64,000 bases of DNA from Streptomyces sp. Isolate_45. Its GTDB lineage: Bacteria; Actinomycetota; Actinomycetes; Streptomycetales; Streptomycetaceae. The stretch is from NCBI RefSeq assembly GCF_024721315.2, contig NZ_JANFAK020000027.1, positions 1 to 64,000 of the forward strand, given 5' to 3'. Below are positions 12,511 to 22,481 of the stretch, piece after piece. The position numbers and the translations under genes are program-made. The notes under the pieces are model-generated. The model had not been told where the DNA came from, made no database searches, and worked only from the letters and a program-made list of their open reading frames with translations. Positions within the stretch are counted from its first letter, which is position 1. Every line of letters begins with the position of its first letter.

Positions 12511-13497
12511 TTACTTGCTCTCCTCGGTACGCGCGGCGGTGGTGGTGACTGCGGGCTCGGAGCCTCCGAGCAGCAGGTACAGGACGGCCATCCGGGTGGA
12601 TACGCCGTTGGCGACCTGCTCGACGGCCGTGCAGCGGTCGGAGTCGGCGACCTGGGCGGTGATCTCCATGCCGCGGTTCATCGGGCCGGGGTGCATGACG
12701 ATGGCGTGCTCGGGCATCCGGGCCATCCGCTCGCCGTCGAGCCCGTACCGGCGGGAGTACTCGCGCTCGGTCGGGAAGAAGGCGGCGTTCATGCGTTCTC
12801 GCTGCACACGCAGCATCATGACCGCGTCGGACTTCGGCAGCACCTCGTCGAGGTTGTACGAGACCTCGCAGGGCCAGCTCTCGACACCGATCGGCACCAG
12901 CGTGGGCGGGGCCACCACGGTCACCTCGGCGCCCAGCGTGTGGAGCAGCAGGACGTTGGAGCGGGCGACCCGGCTGTGCAGGACGTCGCCCACGATGGTG
13001 ATCCGGCGACCGGAGAGGTCCTTGCCGAGCCCGGCGTCCCGGCCGACGAGGCGGCGGCGCATGGTGAAGGCGTCCAGCAGGGCCTGGGTGGGGTGCTCGT
13101 GGGTGCCGTCGCCGGCGTTGACCACGGCGGAGTCGATCCAGCCGGAGGTAGCGAGCCGGTAGGGGGCACCGGAGGCGTGGTGGCGGATGACGACCGCGTC
13201 CGCGCCCATGGCCTCCAGGGTCAGCGCCGTGTCCTTCAGGGATTCGCCCTTGGAAACGGAGGAACCCTTGGCGGAGAAGTTGATGACGTCGGCGGACAGC
13301 CGCTTGGCGGCGGCCTCGAACGAGATCCGGGTGCGGGTCGAGTCCTCGAAGAAGAGGTTGACGACCGTGAGGCCGCGCAGGGTGGGCAGCTTCTTGATCG
13401 GCCGGTCCGCGACGCGGGCCATCTCCTCGGCGGTGTCGAGGATCAGGACCGCGTCGTCGCGGGTGAGGTCGGCGGCCGAGATGAGGTGGCGCTTCAT
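12511..13497 (-). CDS. pyrB: aspartate carbamoyltransferase catalytic subunit
   Basis: Commits carbamoyl phosphate to pyrimidines by joining it to aspartate. The 328-residue product has the carbamoyl-phosphate loop [13 protein letters not shown], the [14 protein letters not shown] segment, [14 protein letters not shown], and [11 protein letters not shown] near the end. No pyrI regulatory subunit gene is present, as in other Gram-positives. I start at ATG 13497 ([11 protein letters not shown]), with GGAG 9 nt upstream; the in-frame extension to 13542 is not conserved-looking. It follows pyrR by 110 nt. Confidence 0.96.
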   Translation of the reverse strand: MKRHLISAADLTRDDAVLILDTAEEMARVADRPIKKLPTLRGLTVVNLFFEDSTRTRISFEAAAKRLSADVINFSAKGSSVSKGESLKDTALTLEAMGADAVVIRHHASGAPYRLATSGWIDSAVVNAGDGTHEHPTQALLDAFTMRRRLVGRDAGLGKDLSGRRITIVGDVLHSRVARSNVLLLHTLGAEVTVVAPPTLVPIGVESWPCEVSYNLDEVLPKSDAVMMLRVQRERMNAAFFPTEREYSRRYGLDGERMARMPEHAIVMHPGPMNRGMEITAQVADSDRCTAVEQVANGVSTRMAVLYLLLGGSEPAVTTTAARTEESK

Positions 13498-13607
13498 CTG
13501 GATGGCTCCGTAGGTCGGGAGGGCGGGCGGGCTTGCGGGCACGCCGGGGTGCGGGCAGGACGGGTCGCGGCACGGACCCGCTGCCGCGGGACCCGGACCG
13601 GTACGCG

Positions 13608-14240
<633 letters not shown>

Positions 14241-14338
14241 GTCTGATGTACGTCGTCCACCGTAGCAGGGGGATGCGCGGGGCCCCGCACCGGGCACGGT
14301 CCGAACCCCTCGCCCGAGGGCGCCGCCGAGCATTCGGC

Positions 14339-14381
14339 TTGACGCATCCACGTAACGCTGCGTAACCTCACAGTGAGTTAC
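14339..14381 (+). promoter_or_regulatory. bldD promoter with BldD-like half-sites
   Basis: TTGACG (14339-14344) and TAACCT (14363-14368) with an 18-nt spacer form a plausible HrdB-type promoter. Overlapping it are two CGTAAC repeats 10 bp apart (14351, 14361) and an imperfect palindrome GTAACCTCACAGTGAGTTAC (14362-14381) resembling the BldD operator. BldD is known to repress its own gene, so autoregulation is likely here. No -10 for pyrR is assigned. Confidence 0.55.
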
Positions 14382-14445
14382 CAGCCGCGCGGCGGAGCCG
14401 CACGTTGTCCAATGTCGTCACAGCGTCACAGCGTCCGGGAGCGTT

Positions 14446-14946
14446 ATGTCCAGCGAATACGCCAAACAGCTCGGGGCCAAGCTCCGGGCCATCCGCACCC
14501 AGCAGGGCCTTTCCCTCCACGGTGTCGAGGAGAAGTCCCAGGGCCGGTGGAAGGCCGTGGTGGTCGGTTCCTACGAGCGCGGGGACCGCGCCGTGACCGT
14601 CCAGCGTCTTGCCGAACTGGCGGACTTCTACGGGGTGCCGGTGCAGGAGCTGCTTCCGGGTACGACCCCCGGCGGAGCCGCCGAGCCGCCGCCGAAGCTG
14701 CGCCTCGACCTGGAGCGCCTTGCGGGCGTGCCCGCCGAGAAGGCCGGCCCGCTCCAGCGTTACGCCGCCACCATCCAGAGCCAGCGCGGCGACTACAACG
14801 GCAAGGTCCTGTCGATCCGCCAGGACGACCTGCGCACCCTGGCCGTCATCTACGACCAGTCGCCCTCGGTCCTGACCGAACAGCTGATCAGCTGGGGCGT
14901 GCTGGACGCCGACGCGCGGCGCGCGGTGGCACACGAGGACATCTAG
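14446..14946 (+). CDS. bldD: developmental master repressor BldD
   Basis: c-di-GMP-responsive repressor of sporulation genes in Streptomyces. The 166-residue protein has an N-terminal XRE-type helix-turn-helix (about 8-65; KLRAIRTQQGLSLHGVEEKS, SYERGDRAVTVQRLAEL) and a C-terminal domain with the c-di-GMP signature: R114-G-D116, eight residues, then R125-Q-D-D128, intact. ATG start with GGGAG just upstream. It is transcribed away from pyrR, and its promoter region is rich in BldD-like half-sites. A strong terminator follows. Confidence 0.97.
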   Translation: MSSEYAKQLGAKLRAIRTQQGLSLHGVEEKSQGRWKAVVVGSYERGDRAVTVQRLAELADFYGVPVQELLPGTTPGGAAEPPPKLRLDLERLAGVPAEKAGPLQRYAATIQSQRGDYNGKVLSIRQDDLRTLAVIYDQSPSVLTEQLISWGVLDADARRAVAHEDI

Positions 14947-14981
14947 TCCCTCGGGGCCGTCCCGGCCCAGCAGAAACGTTT

Positions 14982-15030
14982 ACCGGTGGGTGCCGGGTCC
15001 CGAACGGGGCCCGGCACCCACCGGTTTTTT
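14982..15030 (+). terminator. bldD terminator
   Basis: About 19-bp GC-rich stem (ACCGGTGGGTGCCGGG and complement, one bulge) with a small loop, followed by six Ts: a classic intrinsic terminator, 35 nt past the bldD stop. Confidence 0.9.
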
Positions 15031-15060
15031 CACGTCCGCGTCCGACGGCGGTCACGCCGC

Positions 15061-15089
15061 ACGACCACGACCACGACCACGACCACGAC
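15061..15089. repeat. short tandem repeat of ACGACC
   Basis: Nearly five perfect head-to-tail copies of the hexamer ACGACC, between the bldD and nusB terminators. It sits outside any gene and is likely a slippage-prone microsatellite. Confidence 0.85.
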
Positions 15090-15092
15090 AAA

Positions 15093-15130
15093 CGGAAGGG
15101 CCCGCAGCGCGTTCGCTGCGGGCCCTTCCG
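15093..15130 (-). terminator. nusB terminator
   Basis: Perfect 17-bp inverted repeat (CGGAAGGGCCCGCAGCG) with a CGTT loop, 18 nt past the nusB stop; it could act in both directions between the convergent bldD and nusB. Confidence 0.85.
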
Positions 15131-15148
15131 TGAGCGCGGTGCCGCGCC

Positions 15149-15583
15149 TCAGCTCTCGCTGCGGCGCAGGTTCGGCTTGAGGTCCTTGAAGCGGCCGAGG
15201 AGCCCGTTCACGAACGACGGCGAGTCGTCCGTGGAGAACTCCTTGGCGAGCTGGACGGCCTCGTCGATGGCCACGGCGTCCGGGGTCTCGTCGACCCAGA
15301 TCAGCTCGTAGGCGCCCAGCCGGAGGATGTTCCGGTCGACGACCGGCATGCGGTCGAGCTCCCAGTCCACGGCATAGGTGACGATCAGATCGTCGATCCG
15401 GTTCACCTTGTCGGCGTAACCCTCGACGAGGTCCATCGTGAAGGCGGTGACCGGCGGCTGCCGGTCGTCCGACCGCGCGTGGCGGATCCAGTCCGCGAGG
15501 ACCTCGCGCACGGGAACACCGCGCTGGTCGGCCTCGAAGAGGATCTGGAAAGCGCGCTTGCGCGCGTTGCTCCGGGCAGCCAC
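15149..15583 (-). CDS. nusB: transcription antitermination factor NusB
   Basis: All-helical RNA-binding factor that, with NusE/S10, binds boxA to promote rRNA antitermination. The 144-residue protein has the family start ARSNARKRAFQILFEADQRG and the conserved region ILRLGAYELIWVDETPDAVAIDEAVQLAKEFS. GTG start at 15583 is 2 nt after the efp stop, so the two are translationally linked. It ends the aro-efp transcription unit and is followed by a strong hairpin. Confidence 0.96.
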   Translation of the reverse strand: MAARSNARKRAFQILFEADQRGVPVREVLADWIRHARSDDRQPPVTAFTMDLVEGYADKVNRIDDLIVTYAVDWELDRMPVVDRNILRLGAYELIWVDETPDAVAIDEAVQLAKEFSTDDSPSFVNGLLGRFKDLKPNLRRSES

Positions 15584-15585
15584 GG

Positions 15586-16152
15586 TTAGCTGTTCACCCG
15601 GCCGAGGTAGGAGCTCGTGCGGGTGTCGACCTTGATCTTCTCGCCGGTGGTGACGAAGAGCGGGACCTGGATCTCGTGACCGGTCTCCAGCTTGGCGGGC
15701 TTGGTGCCGCCGGTGGAGCGGTCGCCCTGGACGCCCGGGTCGGTGTGCTCGATGACGAGCTCGACGGCGGCCGGCAGCTCGACGTAGAGCACCTCGCCCT
15801 CGTGCTGTGCGACGGAGGCGGTGAAGCCCTCGATCAGGAAGTTGGCGGCGTCGCCGACGGCCTTCTTGTCGACCATGAGCTGGTCGAAGGTGCTCATGTC
15901 CATGAAGACGAAGTACTCGCCGTCCATGTACGAGAACTGCATGTCACGGCGGTCGATGGTGGCCGTCTCGACCTTCGTGCCGGCGTTGAAGGTCTTGTCG
16001 ACGACCTTGCCGGAGAGCACGTGCTTGAGCTTGGTGCGCACGAAGGCCGGGCCCTTGCCGGGCTTGACGTGCTGGAACTCGACGACGGACCAGAGCTGGT
16101 CACCGTCGAGCTTGAGCACCATGCCGTTCTTGAGGTCGTTCGTGGAAGCCAC
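15586..16152 (-). CDS. efp: elongation factor P
   Basis: Binds the ribosome E-site region to relieve stalling at consecutive prolines. The 188-residue protein has the three-domain family layout: KOW-like N-domain with the tip loop [16 protein letters not shown] (Lys33 at the tip), the central OB domain ([14 protein letters not shown]), and a C-terminal OB domain ending [23 protein letters not shown]. The PGKGPAF loop is the actinobacterial type. I saw no epmA/earP-like modifier nearby. GTG start at 16152 with GGAG upstream. It lies between an aminopeptidase-P-like gene and nusB, a common order. Confidence 0.97.
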   Translation of the reverse strand: MASTNDLKNGMVLKLDGDQLWSVVEFQHVKPGKGPAFVRTKLKHVLSGKVVDKTFNAGTKVETATIDRRDMQFSYMDGEYFVFMDMSTFDQLMVDKKAVGDAANFLIEGFTASVAQHEGEVLYVELPAAVELVIEHTDPGVQGDRSTGGTKPAKLETGHEIQVPLFVTTGEKIKVDTRTSSYLGRVNS

Positions 16153-16213
16153 GGTTGCGGAATCTCCTGCACTGGAAGACCAAGGGTGCGCACCCACGGC
16201 CCGGCAACGCGGG

Positions 16214-17320
16214 CTAGAGCGCGAGCAGCTCCTTGGTCGTAATGGTGAGTAGCTCGGGACCGCCGTCCGCCTCGGGGCGCACGACGAGCGTGTCATCGAT
16301 CCGGACACCTCCCCGGCCCGGGAGGTGAACCCCCGGTTCGACGGTGACCGGCACGCAAGCGTCCAGTTTACCCATTGCCGTAGGTGCAAGCTGCGGGTCC
16401 TCGTCGATTTCGAGACCGACCCCGTGTCCCATCCACCCGGCGAGGGCCTCGCCGTGCCCCGCGGAGTCCAGTACGGAGCGCGCCGCGCGGTCGACGTCGC
16501 GGTACGCGGCACCGGGCAGCAGGGCCTCCCGGCCGGCCCGCTGGGCGGCGAATACGAGGTCGTAGAGCTCGATCTGCCAGTCGGCCGGGGTGGTGCCGAT
16601 CACGAAGGTACGGCCGATCTCACAGCGGTAGCCGCGGTAGTTCGCGCCCAGGCAGACGGAAAGGAAGTCACCCTCCTCCACCCTCCGGTCGGACGGCCGG
16701 TGCCGGGAGCGCCCGGAGTGCGGGCCGGTGCCGACGGAGGTCGGGAAGGCGGGGCCGTCGGCGCCGTGGTCGACGAGGCGGCGTTCCAGCTCCAGGGCGA
16801 GGTGGCGTTCGGTACGGCCGACGAGGATGGACTCCAGGAGCTCTCCGAGGGCCTGGTCGGCGATCTCAGCGGCGATCCGCAGGCAGGCGATCTCGTCCTC
16901 GTCCTTGACGAGGCGCTGCTGTTCCACGGCCGACCCGAGGTCGGCGAGGCGCAGCCGGGGCGCGACGGAGTGCAGGGCGCGGTGCCTGCCGACGGTCAGG
17001 TGGTGCTCCTCGACGGCGAGGGACTCGGCCCGCACGGACGCCGCCATGTCCGCGGCCGCCACCGCCGGGTCCGCCCCGGGGCTCGGCAGTACGGACAGCC
17101 GCAGCTGTTCGTCCAGGCGCCCCTCGTCCGCTTCGCCGGAGGGCGCGCCCGCGCAGAACATCACGTCCTCGGCCGGTCCGACCAGCAGGACGGCGTCCAA
17201 GGGGGACGCCCCGGCGAGGTAGCGGACGTTCGCCGGACGCGTGATCAGGGCGGCGGAGTTGCCCGCCGCTGCGCAGCGGTCGCGGAGCAGGCCCCTGCGG
17301 GCCGCGTACACGTCTGACAT
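16214..17320 (-). CDS. aminopeptidase P-family protein with altered metal ligands
   Basis: Has the creatinase/pita-bread fold of Xaa-Pro peptidases: an N-terminal domain to about 125, then a catalytic-like domain. The five usual metal ligands (Asp, Asp, His, Glu, Glu) read Cys223 ([11 protein letters not shown]), Glu234 (CEIGRTF), His299 (GHGVGLEI), Glu328 ([11 protein letters not shown]) and Asp342 (RIDDTL). Only His and one Glu are canonical. The rest of the fold is well kept and the reading frame is clean, so this is a diverged member rather than a pseudogene. It neighbours efp, like pepP-family genes in many bacteria. Peptidase activity is uncertain. Confidence 0.85.
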   Translation of the reverse strand: MSDVYAARRGLLRDRCAAAGNSAALITRPANVRYLAGASPLDAVLLVGPAEDVMFCAGAPSGEADEGRLDEQLRLSVLPSPGADPAVAAADMAASVRAESLAVEEHHLTVGRHRALHSVAPRLRLADLGSAVEQQRLVKDEDEIACLRIAAEIADQALGELLESILVGRTERHLALELERRLVDHGADGPAFPTSVGTGPHSGRSRHRPSDRRVEEGDFLSVCLGANYRGYRCEIGRTFVIGTTPADWQIELYDLVFAAQRAGREALLPGAAYRDVDRAARSVLDSAGHGEALAGWMGHGVGLEIDEDPQLAPTAMGKLDACVPVTVEPGVHLPGRGGVRIDDTLVVRPEADGGPELLTITTKELLAL

Positions 17321-17370
17321 GTCTTCGAGCGTACGAGCGCACCGGCCATCCGGCCCGGCGAGCGCGTCCG

Positions 17371-17405
17371 CACGGGGCCGGGGACGGCGTCCCCCGGTCC
17401 CCGTG
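17371..17405 (-). terminator. hairpin after the P-loop protein gene
   Basis: CACGGGG-CCGGGGAC pairs with GTCCCC-GG-CCCCGTG around a 3-nt loop, with one or two bulges, in the 118-nt spacer upstream of the aminopeptidase-P-like gene. Confidence 0.6.
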
Positions 17406-17438
17406 GCGTGCCGGTGCGGCGGCCGCGTTCCGGCCGGG

Positions 17439-18173
17439 CTACCAGCTTCCGGGGGTCGCCAGGGCCCGTGCGAGGGCCTCGTCGAGGGCGCGGGCGGTGC
17501 CCTCGACGTCGAGGTGGGAGTTGTCGATGATCGGGAGGCCGGACCCGTACCAGCCGGCCATCCGGCCGTGGATGCGGGCGACCTCCTCGTCGGAGAGCCT
17601 GCGGTTGCCCGAGCGGGCGGCGTTGCGGTCCAGGACGATCTCCAGGCCCGGCAGCAGCACCACGGGCAACAGCCCGGGGCCCACGTGCCGTTTCCAGCCG
17701 CCCAGCCCGACGACCGGACGGTCGGGGAAGACGGCGTCGTCGAGGATGCAGGAGATGCCGTTGGCCAGGAAGTTGCGGGCGGCGAACCCGCAGGTGCGGC
17801 GGGCGAGGCGGTACTGGGCCTCGGAGTGCTCGTTCCAACCGGTCTGCGGGTCCGCGAAGCCCGAGCAGACCCATTCGCGGACGTCGTCGAGGCTGATGTG
17901 CGCGGTCGGCACCGGGCGGGTACCCGCCCAGTGCCGGGCCACGGTGGTCTTGCCCGCGCCCGCCGGGCCTATGAGCAGCACCGCGAGGGTGGCCCCGCCG
18001 GTGCCGGGCGGGGGCGGCCCTGCCGGCGCCGGCACGGCCGGGGGCAGCGGGACGTGTCCCGTGGCGTCGGGCACCGGGGTCACCGGCCAGCCCTGCGCAG
18101 GGGGTATCGGCGGCTGCGGGGGCGCCGCCGGGTGTTGTCCCGGCGGGCCCCAGCCCCCCACTCCGTGCTGCAT
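17439..18173 (-). CDS. P-loop ATP-binding protein with proline-rich N-terminus
   Basis: 244 residues. The first 60 are Pro/Gly/Gln-rich and disordered; then AVLLIGPAGAGKTTVARHWA is a Walker A P-loop, LDDVREWVCSG follows, and the C-terminal part has RNAARSGNRRLSDEEVARIHGRM, a pattern of small kinases and AAA-like ATPases (Arg-rich lid). The overall shape suggests a kinase or ATPase acting on a small molecule or nucleic acid end; substrate not evident. I start at ATG 18173; an upstream in-frame start at 18248 would overlap aroQ. It follows aroQ by 46 nt in the aro cluster. Confidence 0.7.
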   Translation of the reverse strand: MQHGVGGWGPPGQHPAAPPQPPIPPAQGWPVTPVPDATGHVPLPPAVPAPAGPPPPGTGGATLAVLLIGPAGAGKTTVARHWAGTRPVPTAHISLDDVREWVCSGFADPQTGWNEHSEAQYRLARRTCGFAARNFLANGISCILDDAVFPDRPVVGLGGWKRHVGPGLLPVVLLPGLEIVLDRNAARSGNRRLSDEEVARIHGRMAGWYGSGLPIIDNSHLDVEGTARALDEALARALATPGSW

Positions 18174-18219
18174 CCGCGCCACTCCGTCTCGTTCAGGCGA
18201 CTGATGCGAGAACGTTATC

Positions 18220-18660
18220 TCAGGCCGTGACCTCTTCCGCCAGCGCACGGAGCGCCAGCCGGTACGAGCCCAGCCCGAAGCCCGCCACGGTACCCGTCGC
18301 CACGGCCGCGATGACCGAGGTGTGACGGAACTCCTCCCGGGCGTACGGGTTGGAGATGTGCACCTCGATGAGCGGCGCGGTCCGCTGGGCCGCGGCGTCG
18401 CGCATGGCGTACGAGTAGTGCGTGAAGGCGCCCGGGTTGATCACGACCGGGATCTTGCCGTCCGCCGCCTCGTGCAGCCAACGGACGAGCTCGCCCTCGT
18501 CGTTGGTCTCGCGGACCTCCACGTCGAAGCCGAGCTCCGCACCCAGGGTGCGGCAGCTCTCGACGAGTCCGGCGTACGAGGTGGCCCCGTACACGTCGGG
18601 TTCGCGGGACCCGAGCCGGCCCAGGTTCGGGCCGTTCAGGACGAGGACCCGCCGGCTCAC
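18220..18660 (-). CDS. aroQ: 3-dehydroquinate dehydratase, type II
   Basis: Dehydrates 3-dehydroquinate to 3-dehydroshikimate in the shikimate pathway. The 146-residue protein is the small type II (dodecameric) enzyme: [21 protein letters not shown] with the catalytic Arg and Tyr of the flexible loop, [16 protein letters not shown], and [18 protein letters not shown] start at 18660 overlaps the aroB stop by 4 nt (GTGA), so it is co-translated with aroB. Type II dehydroquinase is usual in actinobacteria. Confidence 0.96.
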   Translation of the reverse strand: MSRRVLVLNGPNLGRLGSREPDVYGATSYAGLVESCRTLGAELGFDVEVRETNDEGELVRWLHEAADGKIPVVINPGAFTHYSYAMRDAAAQRTAPLIEVHISNPYAREEFRHTSVIAAVATGTVAGFGLGSYRLALRALAEEVTA

Positions 18661-19748
18661 GCCGCGACCTCGCCGAAGGCGGCGAACAGCACGGCCGGGT
18701 CGGGGCCCTCCAGGACGGTCGGCTTGCCGAGCCCGTCGAGGACGATGAAGCGCAGCAGGTCGCCGCGGGACTTCTTGTCGAGCTTCATCGTCTCCAGCAG
18801 CTTGGGCCACTGGTCGCCGCGGTAGGTCAGCGGCAGCCCGACGGAGGCGAGGACCGCCTTGTGCCGGTCGGCCGTCGCGTCGTCGAGGCGGCCGGCGAGC
18901 CGGCCGAGCTCGGCGGCGAAGACCATGCCGACGGAGACGGCGGCGCCGTGGCGCCACTTGTAGCGCTCGTTCTTCTCGATGGCGTGCGCGAGGGTGTGGC
19001 CGTAGTTGAGGATCTCCCGCAGCCCGGCTTCCTTGAGATCGCTGGAGACCACGTCCGCCTTGACCTGGATGGAGCGGACGATCAGCTCGGCGGTGTGCGG
19101 GCCGGCGGGCGTACGGGCCGCCTGCGGGTCCTCCTCGATCAGGTCGAGGATCACCGGGTCGGTGATGAAACCGGCCTTGATGATCTCGGCGAGGCCGCTG
19201 ACGTAGTCGTTGACCGGCAGCGAGTCCAGCGCCGCCAGGTCGCAGAGCACGCCGGCCGGCGGGTGGAACGAGCCGACGAGGTTCTTGCCCTCGGCCGTGT
19301 TGATGCCGGTCTTGCCGCCGACGGCCGCGTCGACCATCGCCAGGACGGTGGTCGGAACCGCGATCCAGCGCACCCCGCGCAGCCAGGTGGCCGCGACGAA
19401 GCCCGCGAGGTCGGTGGTGGCGCCGCCGCCCACGCCGACGATGACGTCGGTACGGGTGAAGCCGGACTGTCCGAGCGCCTTCCAGCAGTAGGCGGCGACC
19501 TCGACGGTCTTGGCCTCCTCGGCGTTCGGCACCTGGATGGCGACGGCCTCGTAGCCCTGCGCCGCCAGGTCGTCCCGCAGCGCCTCACCGGTCGAGGCCA
19601 GTGCCTCGGGGTGGATCACCGCGACCCGCTGTGCCTTCGTACCGATCAGGCTGCCCAGCTCGCCGAGCAGCTGCCGGCCGACCAGCACGTCGTACGCGTC
19701 GTGCCCGGCGCTCGCGCCGACGTTGATCCGCGTCACCTGGTCTGTCAT
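18657..19748 (-). CDS. aroB: 3-dehydroquinate synthase
   Basis: Converts DAHP to 3-dehydroquinate using NAD and a divalent metal. The 363-residue protein has the NAD-binding [41 protein letters not shown], and metal-ligand segments GLAEIIKAG and [16 protein letters not shown] start at 19748 overlaps the aroK stop by 4 nt (ATGA). It is the third gene of aroC-aroK-aroB-aroQ. Confidence 0.97.
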   Translation of the reverse strand: MTDQVTRINVGASAGHDAYDVLVGRQLLGELGSLIGTKAQRVAVIHPEALASTGEALRDDLAAQGYEAVAIQVPNAEEAKTVEVAAYCWKALGQSGFTRTDVIVGVGGGATTDLAGFVAATWLRGVRWIAVPTTVLAMVDAAVGGKTGINTAEGKNLVGSFHPPAGVLCDLAALDSLPVNDYVSGLAEIIKAGFITDPVILDLIEEDPQAARTPAGPHTAELIVRSIQVKADVVSSDLKEAGLREILNYGHTLAHAIEKNERYKWRHGAAVSVGMVFAAELGRLAGRLDDATADRHKAVLASVGLPLTYRGDQWPKLLETMKLDKKSRGDLLRFIVLDGLGKPTVLEGPDPAVLFAAFGEVAA

Positions 19749-20263
19749 ACGTCCTTCAACTCCAGAGCGTCGAGGACCGCCTGGGCGACCTCTTCGGGGG
19801 TGCGGTCGTCGGTGGCCACCACGACGCGCGCGACTTCGGTGTACAGGGGGCGCCGGGCCTCCATCAACTCGCGCCACTGGCGGCGCGGGTTGACGGCGAG
19901 CAGCGGTCGTGCGGCGCCGAGGCCGACGCGGCGCACGGCCTCCTCGACGTCCATCGACAGGTAGACGACGGGCAGGCCGGCGAGCAGGCCGCGCGTGCCC
20001 TCGTCGAGGACGGCTCCGCCGCCGAGGGCGAGGACTCCCTTGTGCTCGGCGACGGCGGCCGCGACGGCCCGCCGTTCCAGCGCGCGGAAGTACGGCTCGC
20101 CCTCGTCGACGAACAGGTCGGAGATCTCCCGGCCCTGGGCGGCGACGATGTCGGCGTCCGTGTCCCGGTAGGGGACGCCCAGCCGTTCGGCGAGCAGGCC
20201 CCCCACCGTGGACTTGCCGGACCCCATGGGGCCGACGAGGACGACCAGTGGTCCGCCCGTCAC
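19745..20263 (-). CDS. aroK: shikimate kinase
   Basis: Phosphorylates shikimate at O3 with ATP. The 172-residue protein has the P-loop [13 protein letters not shown] near residue 10, the DTDADI shikimate-binding pair near 34, [13 protein letters not shown], and the lid Arg in AARPLLA. GTG start at 20263 overlaps the aroC stop by 4 nt. Confidence 0.96.
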   Translation of the reverse strand: MTGGPLVVLVGPMGSGKSTVGGLLAERLGVPYRDTDADIVAAQGREISDLFVDEGEPYFRALERRAVAAAVAEHKGVLALGGGAVLDEGTRGLLAGLPVVYLSMDVEEAVRRVGLGAARPLLAVNPRRQWRELMEARRPLYTEVARVVVATDDRTPEEVAQAVLDALELKDV

Positions 20264-21444
20264 CGGATCTGCAGGTTGTCGAGGTACGAGCGGACGTTGC
20301 GACGGGTCTCGGGGACCGAGTCGCCGCCGAACTTCTCGACGACGGCGTCGGCGAGGACCAGGGCGACCATGGCCTCGGCGACGATGCCCGCCGCCGGGAC
20401 GGCACAGACGTCGGAGCGCTGGTGGTGGGCCACCGTCGCCTCACCGGTCGCGATGTCCACGGTGGCCAGCGCGCGCGGCACGGTCGCGATGGGCTTCATC
20501 GCGGCCCGGACGCGCAGCAGTTCACCGGTGGTCAGACCGCCCTCGGTGCCGCCGGCACGGCCGGAGGTCCGCTTGAGGCCCTCGGGGGTGGAGACGATCT
20601 CGTCGTGGGCCTTCGAGCCGGGCACCCGGGCCAGGTCGAAGCCGTCGCCGACCTCGACGCCCTTGATGGCCTGGATGCCCATGAGGGCGGCCGCGAGGCG
20701 CGCGTCGAGGCGACGGTCCCAGTGGACGTGCGAGCCGAGGCCGACGGGCACGCCGTAGGCGAGGACCTCGACGACACCGCCGAGGGTGTCGCCGTCCTTG
20801 TGGGCCTGGTCGATCTCGGCGACCATCGCCTTGCTGGCGTCGGCGTCGAGGCAGCGCACCGGGTCCGCGTCGAGCTTGTCGACGTCGGCGGGGGTCGGGT
20901 AGACCCCGTACGGGGCCTTGGCCGCGGCCAGTTCCACCACGTGGGAGACGATCTCGATGCCCGCGACCTCCTTGATGAAGGAGCGGGCGACGGCGCCGAG
21001 GGCGACGCGGGCGGCGGTCTCACGGGCGCTGGCGCGCTCCAGGATCGGCCGGGCCTCGTCGAAGCCGTACTTCTGCATGCCCGCGAGGTCGGCGTGGCCG
21101 GGGCGCGGGCGGGTGAGCGGCGCGTTGCGGCCGGTCTCCTTGAGCAGCGACGGGTCGACCGGGTCGGCCGACATCACGGTCTCCCACTTGGGCCACTCGG
21201 TGTTGCCGATCATGACCGCGATCGGGGAGCCCTGGGACAGGCCGTGGCGGACGCCGCCGAGGAAGGTGATCTCGTCCTGCTCGAACTTCATCCGGGCACC
21301 GCGGCCATAGCCGAGCCGGCGCCGGGCCAGGTGGTCGGCCACCAGCTCGGTGGTGACCGGGACGCCGGCGGGAAGACCCTCCAGCGTCGCGACCAGTGCC
21401 GGTCCGTGCGACTCTCCTGCGGTCAGCCAACGCAACCTGCTCAA
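20260..21444 (-). CDS. aroC: chorismate synthase
   Basis: Makes chorismate from EPSP with reduced FMN. The 394-residue protein shows [20 protein letters not shown] at the N-terminus, [56 protein letters not shown], and the C-terminal [21 protein letters not shown] use the TTG at 21444 as start because GAGGAG lies about 5 nt upstream and it gives the standard N-terminus. It heads the aro cluster, after a spacer of 208 nt from aroE. Confidence 0.96.
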   Translation of the reverse strand: MSRLRWLTAGESHGPALVATLEGLPAGVPVTTELVADHLARRRLGYGRGARMKFEQDEITFLGGVRHGLSQGSPIAVMIGNTEWPKWETVMSADPVDPSLLKETGRNAPLTRPRPGHADLAGMQKYGFDEARPILERASARETAARVALGAVARSFIKEVAGIEIVSHVVELAAAKAPYGVYPTPADVDKLDADPVRCLDADASKAMVAEIDQAHKDGDTLGGVVEVLAYGVPVGLGSHVHWDRRLDARLAAALMGIQAIKGVEVGDGFDLARVPGSKAHDEIVSTPEGLKRTSGRAGGTEGGLTTGELLRVRAAMKPIATVPRALATVDIATGEATVAHHQRSDVCAVPAAGIVAEAMVALVLADAVVEKFGGDSVPETRRNVRSYLDNLQIR

Positions 21445-21610
21445 CGATGCTCCTCATGCTCGCGCCTGGCACAGCGATGGCGCGATCGGGTGCGCGGCCC
21501 TGACCCGCCTTACCCGATCCTCCCATGTCCGGAGCGATGTACCGGGCCCCGGTCCAGCTATCGGACGGCTCGTCCATCAGGTGGGCCGTCGGCCGGCCGC
21601 GGCCGGGTGC

Positions 21611-21650
21611 CGGGTCGGGCCCGATCCGTCGGGCCCGATCCGTCGGCCCG
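21611..21650 (-). terminator. tandem GGGCCC hairpin after aroE
   Basis: A 14-bp unit, GGGCCCGATCCGTC, occurs twice in perfect tandem (21617-21630, 21631-21644). Because GGGCCC is self-complementary, the array can fold into alternative stems just past the aroE stop. It probably ends the alaS-ruvX-mltG-aroE unit. Confidence 0.5.
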
Positions 21651-21652
21651 GC

Positions 21653-22474
21653 CTAACGCTCGGCGAGGGCCCGCTCCCCCGCGGCGCGCATGGCCGCGAG
21701 CGGTCCGGGGCGGCCGGTCATCGCCCCGACCTGGAGCACCGCCTGGTGGACCAACAGGTCCAGGCCGCCGACGACCTCGCCGCCGCGCCCCGACCAGGCC
21801 GCCGCCAGGGCGGTCGGCCAGGGGTCGTAGAGGACGTCGAAGAGCGTCCCGGCGCCCTCGGGAACGGCCGCGGCCAGGGAGTCCGTCGTACCGGCCGGGG
21901 TGGTCGCGATGACCAGCGGCGCGGCGAGTGCCTCGGCCGCGTCCGACCAGTCGGCGGTGCGGACGGCCACGCCGAGCCGATCGCCCCACCGGCGCATCTC
22001 CTCGGCGCGGGAGCGCGAGCGGACGTACGCGGTGACCTCGCCGGTGCAGATCCGGGAGAGGGCGGCCAGCGCCGAGGAGGCGGTGGCGCCCGCCCCGAGG
22101 ACGGCCGCGGCGGGCACCTTCTCGACGCCCCGCTCGTGCAGGGCCGCGACGATGCCGGGGATGTCGGTGTTGTCGCCGAGGCGGCGGCCGTCCTCGGTCA
22201 TGACGACCGTGTTGACAGCCTCCACCGAGGCCGCGGTGTCGCTGACGCCGTCGAGGAGCGGGATGATCGCCCGCTTGAGCGGCATCGTCAGCGACAGCCC
22301 GGCCCACTCGGGGCCGAGGCCGCCCACGAACTCCGGGAGGGCGGCCTCGTCGATCTCGAAGCGGTCGTACGACCAGTCGTCGAGGCCGAGCTCCCGGTAG
22401 GCGGCGCGGTGCAGCACCGGTGAGAGGGAGTGCTCGATGGGCGAACCCAACACCGCGGCCCGTATCCGTGACAT
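21653..22474 (-). CDS. aroE: shikimate dehydrogenase
   Basis: NADPH-dependent reduction of 3-dehydroshikimate to shikimate. The 273-residue protein has the substrate site GSPIEHSLSPVLHRAAY, the SLTMPLK segment with the catalytic Lys, NTDIPGIVAAL, and the Rossmann loop AVLGAGATASSALAAL. It is in the mltG unit rather than with the other aro genes, 7 nt after the mltG stop. ATG start at 22474. Confidence 0.93.
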   Translation of the reverse strand: MSRIRAAVLGSPIEHSLSPVLHRAAYRELGLDDWSYDRFEIDEAALPEFVGGLGPEWAGLSLTMPLKRAIIPLLDGVSDTAASVEAVNTVVMTEDGRRLGDNTDIPGIVAALHERGVEKVPAAAVLGAGATASSALAALSRICTGEVTAYVRSRSRAEEMRRWGDRLGVAVRTADWSDAAEALAAPLVIATTPAGTTDSLAAAVPEGAGTLFDVLYDPWPTALAAAWSGRGGEVVGGLDLLVHQAVLQVGAMTGRPGPLAAMRAAGERALAER

Positions 22475-22481
22475 GTCGTGC

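Noticed and set aside
15061..15089. Possible CRISPR-like repeat
   Set aside because: The hexamers are contiguous with no unique spacers, so this is a microsatellite.
16214..17320. Aminopeptidase-P-like gene as a pseudogene
   Set aside because: Frame, length and fold motifs are intact; only specific ligand residues differ.
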